The position numbers and the translations under genes were made by a program. Under the pieces are notes generated by a model. That model saw only the letters and a program-made list of their open reading frames with translations. It was not told where the DNA came from and searched no databases. Positions 19,062 to 28,417 of a stretch of 64,000 nucleotides of DNA are shown in pieces. The stretch comes from Lautropia sp. (GTDB taxonomy: Bacteria > Pseudomonadota > Gammaproteobacteria > Burkholderiales > Burkholderiaceae_E): positions 310,001 to 374,000 of the forward strand of contig JAUMUG010000001.1 of NCBI GenBank assembly GCA_030530775.1, given 5' to 3'. Position 1 is the first letter of the stretch, and every line of letters starts with the position of its first letter.

Positions 19062-19613
19062 ATGAACAAACCGATGAAACGATTGGGATCAGCCACCGGC
19101 ATCGTGCTGATGAGCGTCGGCCTGGCGGCATGCAGCCCGAACCTCGAAGAAGTCCAGGGCTGGATGGACGAGACTCGCGCCAATACACCGCGCCGGGTCG
19201 GCAAGCTGGATGAGCCGAAGATGTTCGTGCCCTTCCGCTATGAGGCCAAGCCGGATTACGACCCGTTTTCCGACAGCAAGCTCGAAGTGGCGATGGCCAA
19301 TCTGGCCGATCGCAGCAGTACCGGGCTGAAGCCGGATTTGAACCGTCGGCGCGAGGTGCTGGAAAGCTATCCGCTGGACACCGTCCGCCTGGTCGGCCAC
19401 ATGAACAACCAGTCCAATGGGGCCGTCGGCCTGCTGGCCGTGGGCGATGTGGTCTACCCGGTGCGTGTGGGCAACTACGTCGGCCAGAACTTCGGGCGAA
19501 TCGTCAGCATTACTGAAACAGAAATGGGGGTCAAGGAACTGGTCCGGGATGCAGCCGGTGACTGGGTCGAACAGAAAACGCTGATCTCCTTGCAGGAAGA
19601 ATCCAAACCATGA
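19062..19613 (+). CDS. pilP: Type IV pilus lipoprotein PilP
   Basis: 183 residues with a signal peptide and lipobox LAACSPN (Cys near residue 24), then a flexible region and the PilP beta-sandwich domain (VRLVGHMNNQSNGAVGLLAVGDVVYPVRVGNYVGQ). Links PilNO to the PilQ secretin. It overlaps pilQ by 4 bases. Confidence 0.94.
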   Translation: MNKPMKRLGSATGIVLMSVGLAACSPNLEEVQGWMDETRANTPRRVGKLDEPKMFVPFRYEAKPDYDPFSDSKLEVAMANLADRSSTGLKPDLNRRREVLESYPLDTVRLVGHMNNQSNGAVGLLAVGDVVYPVRVGNYVGQNFGRIVSITETEMGVKELVRDAAGDWVEQKTLISLQEESKP

Positions 19614-21859
19614 ACCAACCGGGTAATAAAACGGCCATGCGCTTTCTCAAAACCTCCATCGCCGCGGCCCTCGTCGGTTTCGGTGCCACTGCCGGCTCCG
19701 CATGGGCGATCGGCAATTCGATTGAATCCATCATCGGTACGCCGCAGGGCGGTTCCACACAGATCCGCATCCGGATGGCACAACCGTTGACCGATGTGCC
19801 GCCATCTTTCAGTCTGGCCAATCCGCCGCGGTTGGCCTTCGACTTCCAGGACACCGACAACCGGATCGGTCGCAGCATGATCGAAATGAACGGTGGTGAC
19901 GTGCGCAGCGTCAACGTCGTGCAGGGCGGTGAACGCGCCCGCGTGGTGCTGAACATGAACCGCTCGATGCGTTTCAAATCCGAGATCGATGGCAACGATC
20001 TGGTGCTGTCGCTGTATCGCAACGGGGCCGAGGCCGGCGACTTCCAGCAGAAGCGCTCGCTGCCGATCATGAACAAGACCAAAGCCGAGGCAGCCTCGAA
20101 CCGTGCGCTGAAGGACATCGACTTCCGCCGTGGCAAGGAAGGTGAAGGTCGGGTCGTCATCGATCTGTCGGACGACGGTGCCGGCGTCGACATCCGTCAG
20201 CAGGGCAAGAACATCGTCGTCGACATCCAGGGCACCCGTCTGCCTGACAATCTGCGCCGTCAGCTCGATGTGGCCGATTTCGGCACCCCGGTTCGTTCGA
20301 TCCGTGCCTTCCAGCAGGGGGGCAACACCCGGCTGGTGATCGAGCCGCATGGGCTGTGGGAGCACAGCGCCTATCAGAGCGACAGACAGTTCGTCGTCGA
20401 AGTCAAGCCGATTCAGGAAGATCCGAACAAGCTGACCCAGGGCAGCCGTCCCGGTTACCGTGGCGAGCGCCTGTCGCTGAACTTCCAGAATGTCGACGTG
20501 CGTGCGCTGCTGCAAGTGATCGCCGATTTCACCAACCTGAACATCGTCACCAGCGATACCGTGCAGGGCCGTCTGACACTGCGGTTGAAGGATGTTCCCT
20601 GGGATCAGGCGCTCGACATCATCATGCAGTCGCGTGGTCTGGACATGCGCAAGAACGGCAACGTCGTGCTGATCGCCCCGCGTGAGGAGCTGGCGACCAA
20701 GGAGAAACTGGCGCTGGAAGCGACCAAACAGATCGCCGAGCTGTCGCCGCTGCGTACCGAAACCTTCACGCTGAACTATCAGACCGCGGAAACCCTGAAA
20801 GAGATGCTGAAGGGTGATGATGGCAAGCGCTCCGTGCTGTCCGAGCGTGGCACGGCGACCGCTGATGCCCGTTCGAACAAGTTGTTCGTGATGGATACCG
20901 CCGCCCGTCTGGATGAAGTCCGCCAGTTGATCGCTCAGATCGACATTCCGGTACGTCAGGTGCTGATCGAGGCCCGGATCGTCGAAGCCGATGACCGTTT
21001 CTCGCGCAATCTCGGCTCCAAGCTCGGCTACTATGACCGCCGCTCGACCATCTACCGGACCGTCGGTCAGGCCGATCCGGTGACGGGTGAGACGGTCGCC
21101 TACAACGTGCCGGTCCATGGACCGGGTTCGTCGCTGGGAAGCGGCATCGGTTATGGCACGATTTCCGGCAACCTGTCGGGGGCGGCCGATCTGTCCTCAC
21201 AGCGTGGCTCCGAGCTGAGCAATGCCGCGGTGGGTCTGGGTCAGGCGACGGCCCTCGAGAACAGCAACTTCTTCAGTCTGCCGGCCGGCGCCATTTCCGG
21301 CACCAGCCCGGCCTCGCTGGCGATCAGCCTGTTCGGCTCCAGCCTGTCGCGTTTCGTCAACCTGGAGCTGTCGGCACTCGAAGCCGATCAGCGTGGCAAG
21401 GTGGTCTCCAGCCCCCGTGTGCTGACCTCCAGTCAGCGTCCGGCGGTGATCGAGCAGGGTACGGAACTTCCTTACACCACGATGGTGGACGGCACGCCGA
21501 CCACGACCTTCCGCAAAGCCAACCTGCGTCTGGAAGTGACGCCGCAGATCACGCCGGAGGGCAATGTGATCCTGAATGTCGAAGTCAGCCGCGATGCCGT
21601 CGGCCAGCTGACCACCGCCGGTTATGCGATCGACACCCGTCGAGTGCAGACTCAGGTGCTGGTCGAGGATGGTGGTACGGTGGTGATCGGCGGTATCTAT
21701 GAGCAGTACGAGCGTACCCGGACCGACAAGGTGCCGCTGTTGGGTGATATTCCGATCCTCGGTCACCTGTTCCGCAGCAACTCACGGACCAACGATCGCA
21801 ATGAACTGCTGGTGTTCCTGACTCCGCGGATCGTCAACGACGCCGTGGTCCAGCGCTGA
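19610..21859 (+). CDS. pilQ: Type IV pilus secretin PilQ
   Basis: 749 residues: signal peptide (ends near SAWA), two AMIN domains (about 37-135 and 165-265) that bind peptidoglycan, an N0/STN domain (YRGERLSLNFQNVDVRALLQVIADF, about 282-365), an N1 domain, and the C-terminal secretin domain (RQVLIEARIVEADDRF to LLVFLTPRIV). Forms the outer-membrane gate for the pilus. A Gly/Ser-rich stretch in the secretin domain (about 500-560) is longer than in E. coli-type homologues. Confidence 0.96.
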   Translation: MNQPGNKTAMRFLKTSIAAALVGFGATAGSAWAIGNSIESIIGTPQGGSTQIRIRMAQPLTDVPPSFSLANPPRLAFDFQDTDNRIGRSMIEMNGGDVRSVNVVQGGERARVVLNMNRSMRFKSEIDGNDLVLSLYRNGAEAGDFQQKRSLPIMNKTKAEAASNRALKDIDFRRGKEGEGRVVIDLSDDGAGVDIRQQGKNIVVDIQGTRLPDNLRRQLDVADFGTPVRSIRAFQQGGNTRLVIEPHGLWEHSAYQSDRQFVVEVKPIQEDPNKLTQGSRPGYRGERLSLNFQNVDVRALLQVIADFTNLNIVTSDTVQGRLTLRLKDVPWDQALDIIMQSRGLDMRKNGNVVLIAPREELATKEKLALEATKQIAELSPLRTETFTLNYQTAETLKEMLKGDDGKRSVLSERGTATADARSNKLFVMDTAARLDEVRQLIAQIDIPVRQVLIEARIVEADDRFSRNLGSKLGYYDRRSTIYRTVGQADPVTGETVAYNVPVHGPGSSLGSGIGYGTISGNLSGAADLSSQRGSELSNAAVGLGQATALENSNFFSLPAGAISGTSPASLAISLFGSSLSRFVNLELSALEADQRGKVVSSPRVLTSSQRPAVIEQGTELPYTTMVDGTPTTTFRKANLRLEVTPQITPEGNVILNVEVSRDAVGQLTTAGYAIDTRRVQTQVLVEDGGTVVIGGIYEQYERTRTDKVPLLGDIPILGHLFRSNSRTNDRNELLVFLTPRIVNDAVVQR

Positions 21860-21872
21860 TCGGCAGGCCCCG

Positions 21873-21923
21873 CCGCCAAAGTGTGTCCACCCGGGGACTT
21901 CTCGCCGGGTGCGGCTTTGGCGG
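21873..21923 (+). repeat. Nested perfect hairpin after pilQ
   Basis: Outer arms CCGCCAAAG (21873-21881) and CTTTGGCGG (21915-21923) enclose inner arms ACCCGG (21889-21894) and CCGGGT (21905-21910). Both stems are perfect, making a two-tier structure 13 bases after the pilQ stop. No T-tract follows. It may end or stabilise the pil transcript or act as a structured RNA before aroK. Confidence 0.5.
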
Positions 21924-22038
21924 ATTGTCGGGGCCCCGGTTCGTGGCTGGCCGGCCGTCGAGTGGCTGTCGGATGACTCGAAAACGCATTCGGTGCTTGC
22001 CGACTCGTCGGGCCTGCTTTCTGGTAACTTAAGGCGGC

Positions 22039-22593
22039 ATGGATGCTGCCTTTTCTATTTTTCTGGTGGGCATGATGGGCGCAGGCAAGTCCACCGTCGG
22101 GGTGCGGCTGGCCAGAAAGCTCGGCCGTACCTTCGTCGATGCCGATCGGGCGCTCGAAGAGCGCCTGGGTGTCAGCATACCCACCATCTTCGAGCTGGAA
22201 GGCGAAGCCGGCTTCCGGCGTCGCGAGACCCAGTTTCTCGAGGAATTGAGCGCCCGGCCCGGGCTGGTGCTGGCCACTGGTGGCGGTGTGGTGCTGTCGC
22301 CCGTCAACCGCGAGCTGCTCAAGAGCCGTGGCAAGGCCATCTACCTGCAGGCCTCGCCCGCCGATCTGTGGCAGCGCCTGCGTCGCGACCGACAGCGGCC
22401 ATTGTTGCGCACGGCCAATCCCCGGGAGCGTATCTACGAGCTGTGTGCCGAGCGGGATGCGCTGTATCGCGAAGTGGCCGCTTACACTGTTACGACCAGC
22501 CGTCAGCCGATCGACCAGATCGTCGACGCGGTCATTCAACGACTCGGCGAAACCGACGACGGAGACAAAGACCATGCAGACCCTACACGTTGA
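22039..22593 (+). CDS. aroK: Shikimate kinase
   Basis: 184 residues. Phosphorylates shikimate at the 3-hydroxyl with ATP. P-loop GMMGAGKSTVG at about 12-22; the shikimate-binding DADRALEERLG and GGGVVLSPVNRELL follow. It lies between pilQ and aroB, the widely conserved pilQ-aroK-aroB order, and overlaps aroB by 20 bases. Confidence 0.95.
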   Translation: MDAAFSIFLVGMMGAGKSTVGVRLARKLGRTFVDADRALEERLGVSIPTIFELEGEAGFRRRETQFLEELSARPGLVLATGGGVVLSPVNRELLKSRGKAIYLQASPADLWQRLRRDRQRPLLRTANPRERIYELCAERDALYREVAAYTVTTSRQPIDQIVDAVIQRLGETDDGDKDHADPTR

Positions 22594-23656
22594 ACTGGGC
22601 GAACGCAGCTATGACATCCAGGTGGGCTTTGGCCTGCTCGACGACAATCCGGCACTGAGCCGGTTGGCCGCCGGTCGTCTGGTGGCCGTCGTCAGCGACA
22701 GTCACGTCGATCCAATCTACGGGGCGCAGCTCGAAGCGCTGCTGAAGGTATCGTCCCGCCAGGTATTGCGGGTGGTCGTTCCGGCCGGCGAGGCCAGCAA
22801 ATGCTGGCAACAGCTCGATCGTATCCACGATGCCCTGCTGGCGGCGCGTTTCGACCGCAAGAGCCTGCTGGTGGCACTCGGTGGTGGGGTGATCGGCGAT
22901 CTGGTTGGCTTTGCTGCCGCCACCTATCAGCGTGGCGTCGATTTCGTGCAGGTGCCGACTTCGCTGCTGGCCCAGGTCGATTCCTCGGTCGGTGGCAAGA
23001 CGGCCATCAACCATACCCGGGGTAAGAACATGGTTGGCGCCTTTCATCAGCCCCGGCTGGTGATCGCCGATACCGCCACGCTGAAGACGCTGCCGCAGCG
23101 CGAGCTGGTGGCCGGTATGGCCGAAGTCATCAAACATGGGGCCATTGCCGATGCCTCCTATTTGGACCGGGTGGATGCGCAGATGTCGGCCTTGTTGGCC
23201 TGCGAGCCCGAGTCGATGGTGCCGGTCATTCTGGATTCGATCCGGATCAAGGCGGCCGTGGTGGCAGCCGATGAACGTGAAGCCGGGGTACGTGCGCATC
23301 TGAACTTTGGCCACACCTTCGGCCATGCCGTCGAGGTCGGGGCCGGCTATGGCAGCTGGCTGCACGGTGAAGCGGTCGGGGCCGGCATGGTGATGGCGGC
23401 CGATCTGTCGTGCCGCCTGGGGCGGCTGCCCGATGCCGACCGGGAAAGACTGGGGCGCGTCATTGCCCGGGCAGGTCTGCCGACCCGGGTGCCGAACTGG
23501 CCGGTGGACGACTATCTGAAGCACATGGCCATCGACAAAAAGGCCGAGCACGGCACACCGGTATTCGTGGTGCTCGATGGCCTGGGCCGAGCCAGTACCA
23601 CCCGGACCGACGAGGCGCTGGTGCGCGCCGTCATTCAGGACCATCTGGCGAACTGA
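22574..23656 (+). CDS. aroB: 3-dehydroquinate synthase
   Basis: 360 residues starting MQTLHVELGERSYDIQVG at 22574; upstream in-frame starts fall within aroK and are unlikely. The NAD-binding GGGVIGDLVGFAAATYQRGV, KHG, the zinc-ligand region HLNFGHTFGHAVE and WLHGEAVGAG are all present. Converts DAHP to 3-dehydroquinate. Translationally coupled to aroK by overlap. Confidence 0.95.
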   Translation: MQTLHVELGERSYDIQVGFGLLDDNPALSRLAAGRLVAVVSDSHVDPIYGAQLEALLKVSSRQVLRVVVPAGEASKCWQQLDRIHDALLAARFDRKSLLVALGGGVIGDLVGFAAATYQRGVDFVQVPTSLLAQVDSSVGGKTAINHTRGKNMVGAFHQPRLVIADTATLKTLPQRELVAGMAEVIKHGAIADASYLDRVDAQMSALLACEPESMVPVILDSIRIKAAVVAADEREAGVRAHLNFGHTFGHAVEVGAGYGSWLHGEAVGAGMVMAADLSCRLGRLPDADRERLGRVIARAGLPTRVPNWPVDDYLKHMAIDKKAEHGTPVFVVLDGLGRASTTRTDEALVRAVIQDHLAN

Positions 23657-23670
23657 CACCGCCTTCGCCG

Positions 23671-23885
23671 ATGAGTCATGGCATCCAGCCTGCCGAACTG
23701 GGCCTCTTCGTGGCCGTTGCGAGGTGCAGCAGTCTCAGAGTGCGCAGGCCAGGGACCTGGGTGGGCATCGGTACCGCGGCTGTCAGCAAGCGCCTGACGC
23801 AGATCGACAGTCGTCGGGGCTGCCTGCCGTGTTGCCGGATTCGAAGAGTCCGGTCGGCGAGGCGGCGGCGGGCTCATTGATTCCT
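23671..23885 (+). pseudogene. Decayed LysR-family regulator fragment (DNA-binding domain only)
   Basis: From ATG 23671 the frame reads MSHGIQPAELGLFVAVARCSSL, continues in another frame as SQSAQARDLGG, then returns as GIGTAAVSKRLTQIDSRRG. Spliced together this follows the usual LysR winged-helix start (LxLFVxVAxxGSLSxAAxxLGIxxAAVSKRLxxLE). At least two frameshifts are needed and nothing of the effector domain remains. It lies just after aroB and upstream of the oppositely oriented SLC13 gene, which it may once have controlled. Confidence 0.6.
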
Positions 23886-23968
23886 CCGTGATGCGGGCCC
23901 GACCAAGCAGGCGGCTCCTGGAACCTACTTCCTGCGCCGGATCCGGATTCGATGCCTGAGACGTCGAT

Positions 23969-25549
23969 TCAGGGATAGAACGGAAAGAAATACAGCAGGG
24001 CCGGAATGCAGATCAGTGCCATCACCACAATCAGCGGCACACCTGCGCGTACATAGTCCATGAAACGGTAGCGGCCGGCTACCAGCACCATCGTGTTGGC
24101 CGGGGTGGCGACAGGGGTGGCGTAGGCGCAGGAACAGCCGATCACGATGGCCATCAGCATGGCACGTGGATCGGCCCCCAGCGTATTGGCGATCGACAGC
24201 CCGATGGGTGCCAGCAATGCGGCGGTGGCTGTATTCGACATGAAATTGGTCAGTATGCACGCAAGCGAGAAAATGACGACCAGCAACAGTACCGGCGAGG
24301 GGTGTGTGCCGAGCATCTGGATGATGGTGTTGGCAATGGTGGCGCCAGCGCCGGTCTGGTCCAGCGCGGCAGCCAGCGACAGCGTGCCACCGAAGATGAA
24401 GATGGTACGCGAATCGATGGCGGAGTACGCCTGTTGTTCGGTCAGGATGCCGGTCACCACCAGCAGGATGGCGCCGACCGCGCCGATCAGATGCAGCGGC
24501 AGCCCGAGCTGCCGCTCGAACACCATGCCCATGATCGTACCGAGCAGAATCAGCAGTGACAGCAGCTGTTTCCATGGTGGAGGCGGTCGCCGGAACTCTT
24601 TTTCGACATTGAGTGCCGAGAGCGGGATCATCGGTTCCTTTCGTGGCGCCGGGCTCTTGGGGCCTGCCGGCATTACGTGCTCGGACGGTGCTGCCGACGT
24701 TTCGGCCGGCACGGCCTGCTGTGCAGGCACGTAGCCGGCGGGGATCATGGCATCACTTGCATGTGGTTCGGCGATGGTGGCCGGTTGCGTTCCATCCGGG
24801 GGGCGCGCTGCCGTCGCCACGGAGGGGCCGGATTCCACACGCTGCGAGGGGTGTTGGGGCACCGGGGTTCCGGATGGCGGGGCACGGAGGCCGGGGGAGT
24901 CGCCATGATCGCTGGCTTCGTCCCTGGTTGGCAGCAGGCGGCGGCCATGGCCGATGAAAAAAAGAATACCGACGAACAGCATCGGGATACCGATCTTGGC
25001 ATATTCAAAAAAGGAGAATCCCTTGTCGATGCTCTGCAGTGCGCTTTGTGCGATCAGATTGCTCGGTGAGCCGATCAGTGTCAGATTGCCGCCGATGGCG
25101 GTGGCAAAGGCCATCGGCATCAGCAGCCGTGAACGGGAGATACCCGGTCGGCTGGCGATACCGATCACCACGGGAATGAGCACCGCCGCCGTGCCGGTAT
25201 TCGACAGCGCACCCGACAGAATCGCCGCAATGGTCATCAGCGCGACGGTCAGCTGTGTTTCATTCTTGGCAAAGCGCGTGACCAGTCCGCCGATCTTGTT
25301 GGCCATGCCGGTCTCGAACAATGCCGCCCCGACTACGAACATCGACACGAACAGGATGACATTGGGATCGACGAACCCGTGGAAGGCCGTTTTGGGATCC
25401 AGCACACCGGTGATGGCCAGCGTCAGACAGACAATGACCGAAGTGACGGCCAGCGGGATTTTTTCCCAGGCAAACATCACGGTCGCAAACAGCAGCAGGA
25501 GGAGCGTGGTATGGATCGGGTCCATGGTTTTTTGATCGTGAAATCCCAT
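23969..25549 (-). CDS. SLC13/DASS-family anion or dicarboxylate permease with large loop insertion
   Basis: 526 residues of strongly hydrophobic segments with the duplicated SNTGTAAVLIPVVIGIA / SNTATAALLAPIGLSIA motifs, each a substrate- and sodium-site SNT of the DASS fold. About 115 residues in the middle (24600-24945) form a Pro/Ala/Ser-rich loop linking the two halves. The substrate (sulfate, citrate or dicarboxylate) cannot be read from sequence. The start could be M1 (25549) or M9 (25525, MDPIHTTLLLLLFATVMFAW). Downstream lies a decayed LysR gene. Confidence 0.85.
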   Translation of the reverse strand: MGFHDQKTMDPIHTTLLLLLFATVMFAWEKIPLAVTSVIVCLTLAITGVLDPKTAFHGFVDPNVILFVSMFVVGAALFETGMANKIGGLVTRFAKNETQLTVALMTIAAILSGALSNTGTAAVLIPVVIGIASRPGISRSRLLMPMAFATAIGGNLTLIGSPSNLIAQSALQSIDKGFSFFEYAKIGIPMLFVGILFFIGHGRRLLPTRDEASDHGDSPGLRAPPSGTPVPQHPSQRVESGPSVATAARPPDGTQPATIAEPHASDAMIPAGYVPAQQAVPAETSAAPSEHVMPAGPKSPAPRKEPMIPLSALNVEKEFRRPPPPWKQLLSLLILLGTIMGMVFERQLGLPLHLIGAVGAILLVVTGILTEQQAYSAIDSRTIFIFGGTLSLAAALDQTGAGATIANTIIQMLGTHPSPVLLLVVIFSLACILTNFMSNTATAALLAPIGLSIANTLGADPRAMLMAIVIGCSCAYATPVATPANTMVLVAGRYRFMDYVRAGVPLIVVMALICIPALLYFFPFYP

Positions 25550-25922
25550 GTTATCCCGATTGCGAAGAGGGCGTCACGATGCAGGGTATTTCAGATCGTT
25601 TGCGATCGAATGAATATGGATCGTGATATCCACCCCTCCGAACGGGGGTTTCTTCGTGGCCGTTGCAAGGAGGGTGGCTGACGCCTTCGATCCGACACCC
25701 CGGCCGCGCCGATCGGCCACGAACGACTGTCAGTCGGTTGCCGCCTGTCGAGGGCTTTGATCACCCTGGTGTTGCCACTACAGTGGATCGCTATCCTGGC
25801 AGGCGGATTGGCGTGATGGGCAGCTCATGGTCTGCAAGCGCGGTTTTGTACGATCTGCAGACTCAAGCCTCAGCGCTGCCGTGCCGGGACCGGAACAACC
25901 GGGTGTTTGAGAGGCTGCGGGC
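25550..25922. other. Spacer with short terminator-like hairpin and a LysR-like fragment
   Basis: The 373-base divergent spacer contains a small hairpin (CCCC-N8-GGGG then TTTCTT, near 25632-25655). Right after it, TCTTCGTGGCCGTTGC repeats 16 bases found at about 23706 in the LysR remnant, reading FFVAVAR here. This may be a second scrap of the same kind of gene. No intact gene is seen. Confidence 0.35.
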
Positions 25923-27308
25923 ATGAAGGAATGGAAGGGCAGGGGAGCAGAGACGTTGACTGCTGCCTATACCAATGGACGGCTGTCGCCGGTGGCGGTG
26001 GTCGAGGCGCTGTTCGAGCAGATCGATGCTCTGGATTGCGGTCTGGGCGCCATGCGCACACTGTACCGCGATGCAGCGCTCGAAACGGCCCGTGCTTCCG
26101 AACACCGCTGGAAGCGCCGGGCACCGCTGTCGCCACTCGATGGGGTGCCGGTGACGCTGCGAGAGGATTTTCCGTTGGAGGGGCTGGAGAGTCTGCGCAG
26201 TGGCGATGACGAGGCCGAGCTGGCTTCGCCGGTACTCGAGCGGCTGCACGAGGCTGGTTGCATCATTTTGGGTACGACCGTGATGTCGGCCGATGACACG
26301 CTGGCTGCCGGATTGACCGCCGATGGCCGGGTGTTACGCAATCCCTGGTCGCCCGGCGCCAGCACGGGTGGTTCGTCGGCGGGGGCGGCCCTGGCCTGTG
26401 TCGCCGGGTATGCACCGCTGCATGTGGCTTACGACCGTTTCGGTTCTGCGCGGCTGCCGGCGGCGTTCTGTGGTGTGTTCGGCTTCAAGCCGAGCCAGGG
26501 CCGGATACCGATGGCTGCACCCGCGCTTGGCCGGGGGGCTGCGGTGCTGTCCCGTCATGTGCACGATGCGGCGGCGCTGATGAATATCTTGTCCCGGCCC
26601 GACGCCCGGGATTACACCAGTCTGCCGCCTGAAAGCACCGAGTACCGGATGCAGGTCGACGGGCTGAGCCCGAAGTCGTTGAGCATTGCGGTGCTGGGCG
26701 ATATCGGGATCGGTCTGCCGGTCGATCCTGCCGTGCAGAAGGCGCTGCATTGTGCCGCGCGCTCGCTGCAGATGGCTGGCGCCACGGTCGAAATGATCGA
26801 CAGTTTCATGACGCCGGCGATGTCCGACGGCATCCAGCGCTTCCTGGAAGCGATGGCCCATGCCGATGCGCAGGCCGGGCAGTCCCGGGACGCGGGGCCG
26901 GTAGCCGCTTTCATCGAGGAATGGCGTTCGTGGCGGGCGGCGGACTTCAGCGGACTGGAAGTGATGCGTGCCTGGCAGAACATCATGGCCATCCGGGCTG
27001 CCGCCAATCAGGTGATGAGCGGTTATGATTTTCTGCTGATGCCGACCTCGCCGGTGCTGCCCTATGCGGCCGAGGCGCTGTCGCCGAGCGGCAATCCCCG
27101 TGACGGGTTGCCACACATCGGTTTCACCGTGCCCTGGAATCTGGCCGAGAACCCGGCTGCCACCCTGAACTGGGGCCATGCCGACGACGGTTTGCCGGTC
27201 GGTCTGCAGATCGTTGGTCACCGCTTCGACGACCTGGGTGTGTTGCGTCTTTCACGCACTTTGGAGATCATGCGGCCGGAGCCCGAGCCCTGGCCCTGTG
27301 GCGCCTGA
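25923..27308 (+). CDS. Amidase-signature family protein lacking the catalytic lysine
   Basis: 461 residues. The fold is recognisable: DGVPVTLREDF, ASTGGSSAGAALA, GSARLPAAFCGVFGFKPSQGR and a C-terminal PVGLQIVG. In active amidases the Lys-cisSer-Ser triad begins in GVPxxxKD; here that position is R80 followed by E81. The cis-Ser (S151) and nucleophile (S175) are kept, but the usual DTGGSxR before the nucleophile reads DRFGSAR. It may be an inactive relative or have altered chemistry. It is followed by apt. Confidence 0.8.
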   Translation: MKEWKGRGAETLTAAYTNGRLSPVAVVEALFEQIDALDCGLGAMRTLYRDAALETARASEHRWKRRAPLSPLDGVPVTLREDFPLEGLESLRSGDDEAELASPVLERLHEAGCIILGTTVMSADDTLAAGLTADGRVLRNPWSPGASTGGSSAGAALACVAGYAPLHVAYDRFGSARLPAAFCGVFGFKPSQGRIPMAAPALGRGAAVLSRHVHDAAALMNILSRPDARDYTSLPPESTEYRMQVDGLSPKSLSIAVLGDIGIGLPVDPAVQKALHCAARSLQMAGATVEMIDSFMTPAMSDGIQRFLEAMAHADAQAGQSRDAGPVAAFIEEWRSWRAADFSGLEVMRAWQNIMAIRAAANQVMSGYDFLLMPTSPVLPYAAEALSPSGNPRDGLPHIGFTVPWNLAENPAATLNWGHADDGLPVGLQIVGHRFDDLGVLRLSRTLEIMRPEPEPWPCGA

Positions 27309-27456
27309 GCGGCTCTCCGGGGCGTGCCTGGGGGCGCCCGCGCGGTTCCGTCATCGCCGCTCGCTCCATTGCCGAGCATTTGCAGGCAGGTTCGACGGTA
27401 TCATTGGCAATGAGGGACGCGGGCGATGTCTGCCGCATGATTGTCCCGAACCCGCC

Positions 27457-28011
27457 ATGAGCGCTATGACTGAACTGGAAGAACTGAAACGATACATCCG
27501 TACCATTCCCGACTGGCCGAAGCAGGGTGTGATGTTCCGGGACATCACACCGCTTTTGCAGGATCCCCGGCTGTTGCGGACCATGACGCGGATCTTCGTC
27601 GAACGTTATCGTGAAGCCGGTGTCACGCTGGTGGCCGGTATCGATGCCCGCGGCTTCATCATCGGTCCGCTGATCGCGCATCAGCTGGGCGTCGGTTTCG
27701 TGCCGGTGCGCAAGCAGGGCAAACTGCCGTTCGAGACCGTTTCGGCCAGTTATGAACTGGAATACGGCAGCGCCACGGTCGAGGTGCATGTCGATGCCTG
27801 TAAACCCGGTGACCGGGTGCTGGTGGTCGATGATCTGATCGCGACCGGCGGCACCATGCTGGCAGCCATCGGGCTGCTGCGCAAACTGGACGCCGAGGTG
27901 CTCGAGGCGGCGGCCATCATCGATCTTTATGAACTGGGAGGCACCGGCCGGCTGCGGGAGGCGGGGGTCAACGCTTTTGCCATGGCCCGGTTTTCCGAGT
28001 CGGAGCAATAA
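27457..28011 (+). CDS. apt: Adenine phosphoribosyltransferase
   Basis: 184 residues starting MSAMTELEELKRYIRTIPDWP. Converts adenine plus PRPP to AMP. The PRPP loop VLVVDDLIATGGTM (about residues 120-133), ARGFIIGP and RKQGKLPFETVSASYELEYG are diagnostic. The start is set by family length; an upstream in-frame extension within the spacer is not conserved. hslR-like gene follows 3 bases later. Confidence 0.95.
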   Translation: MSAMTELEELKRYIRTIPDWPKQGVMFRDITPLLQDPRLLRTMTRIFVERYREAGVTLVAGIDARGFIIGPLIAHQLGVGFVPVRKQGKLPFETVSASYELEYGSATVEVHVDACKPGDRVLVVDDLIATGGTMLAAIGLLRKLDAEVLEAAAIIDLYELGGTGRLREAGVNAFAMARFSESEQ

Positions 28012-28014
28012 ATC

Positions 28015-28407
28015 ATGCGCGAGGCCGTGCCGGCACCGGTCCGGATCGACAAATGGCTGTGGGCGGCGCGTTTTTTCAAGACCCGCTCGCTGGCCCAGTC
28101 CGCGGTCGAGAATGGCCGGGTTCTGGTCGATGGGGAGCGGGTCAAGGTGGCACGGCTCCTGAAGGGAGGCGAGCGGGTGCTCGTCCGCATCGGCGATGTC
28201 CAGCGGGAAGTCGACGTGCTTGCTCTCTCCAGTGTGCGGGGGCCGGCCCCCGTGGCCCGGACCCTGTACCGCGAAACCCCCGAATCCGAGGCGGCGCGCC
28301 TGGCGGCGGCCGAGCGTCGACGCTTCGAAAAAGAACCTGCTGCTGGTTTGCATGGTCGCCCATCCAAACGCGACCGTCGCGAACTCTCCAGAGTCCGATT
28401 GGATTGA
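28015..28407 (+). CDS. hslR: S4-domain RNA-binding protein, Hsp15 family
   Basis: 130 residues. An S4 domain at about 7-60 (VRIDKWLWAARFFKTRSLAQSAVENGRVLVDG) and a basic C-terminal extension (SEAARLAAAERRRFEKEP). Hsp15 recognises stalled 50S subunits carrying nascent chains. It lies 3 bases after apt, so is probably cotranscribed. Confidence 0.9.
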   Translation: MREAVPAPVRIDKWLWAARFFKTRSLAQSAVENGRVLVDGERVKVARLLKGGERVLVRIGDVQREVDVLALSSVRGPAPVARTLYRETPESEAARLAAAERRRFEKEPAAGLHGRPSKRDRRELSRVRLD

Positions 28408-28417
28408 CAAATCATCG

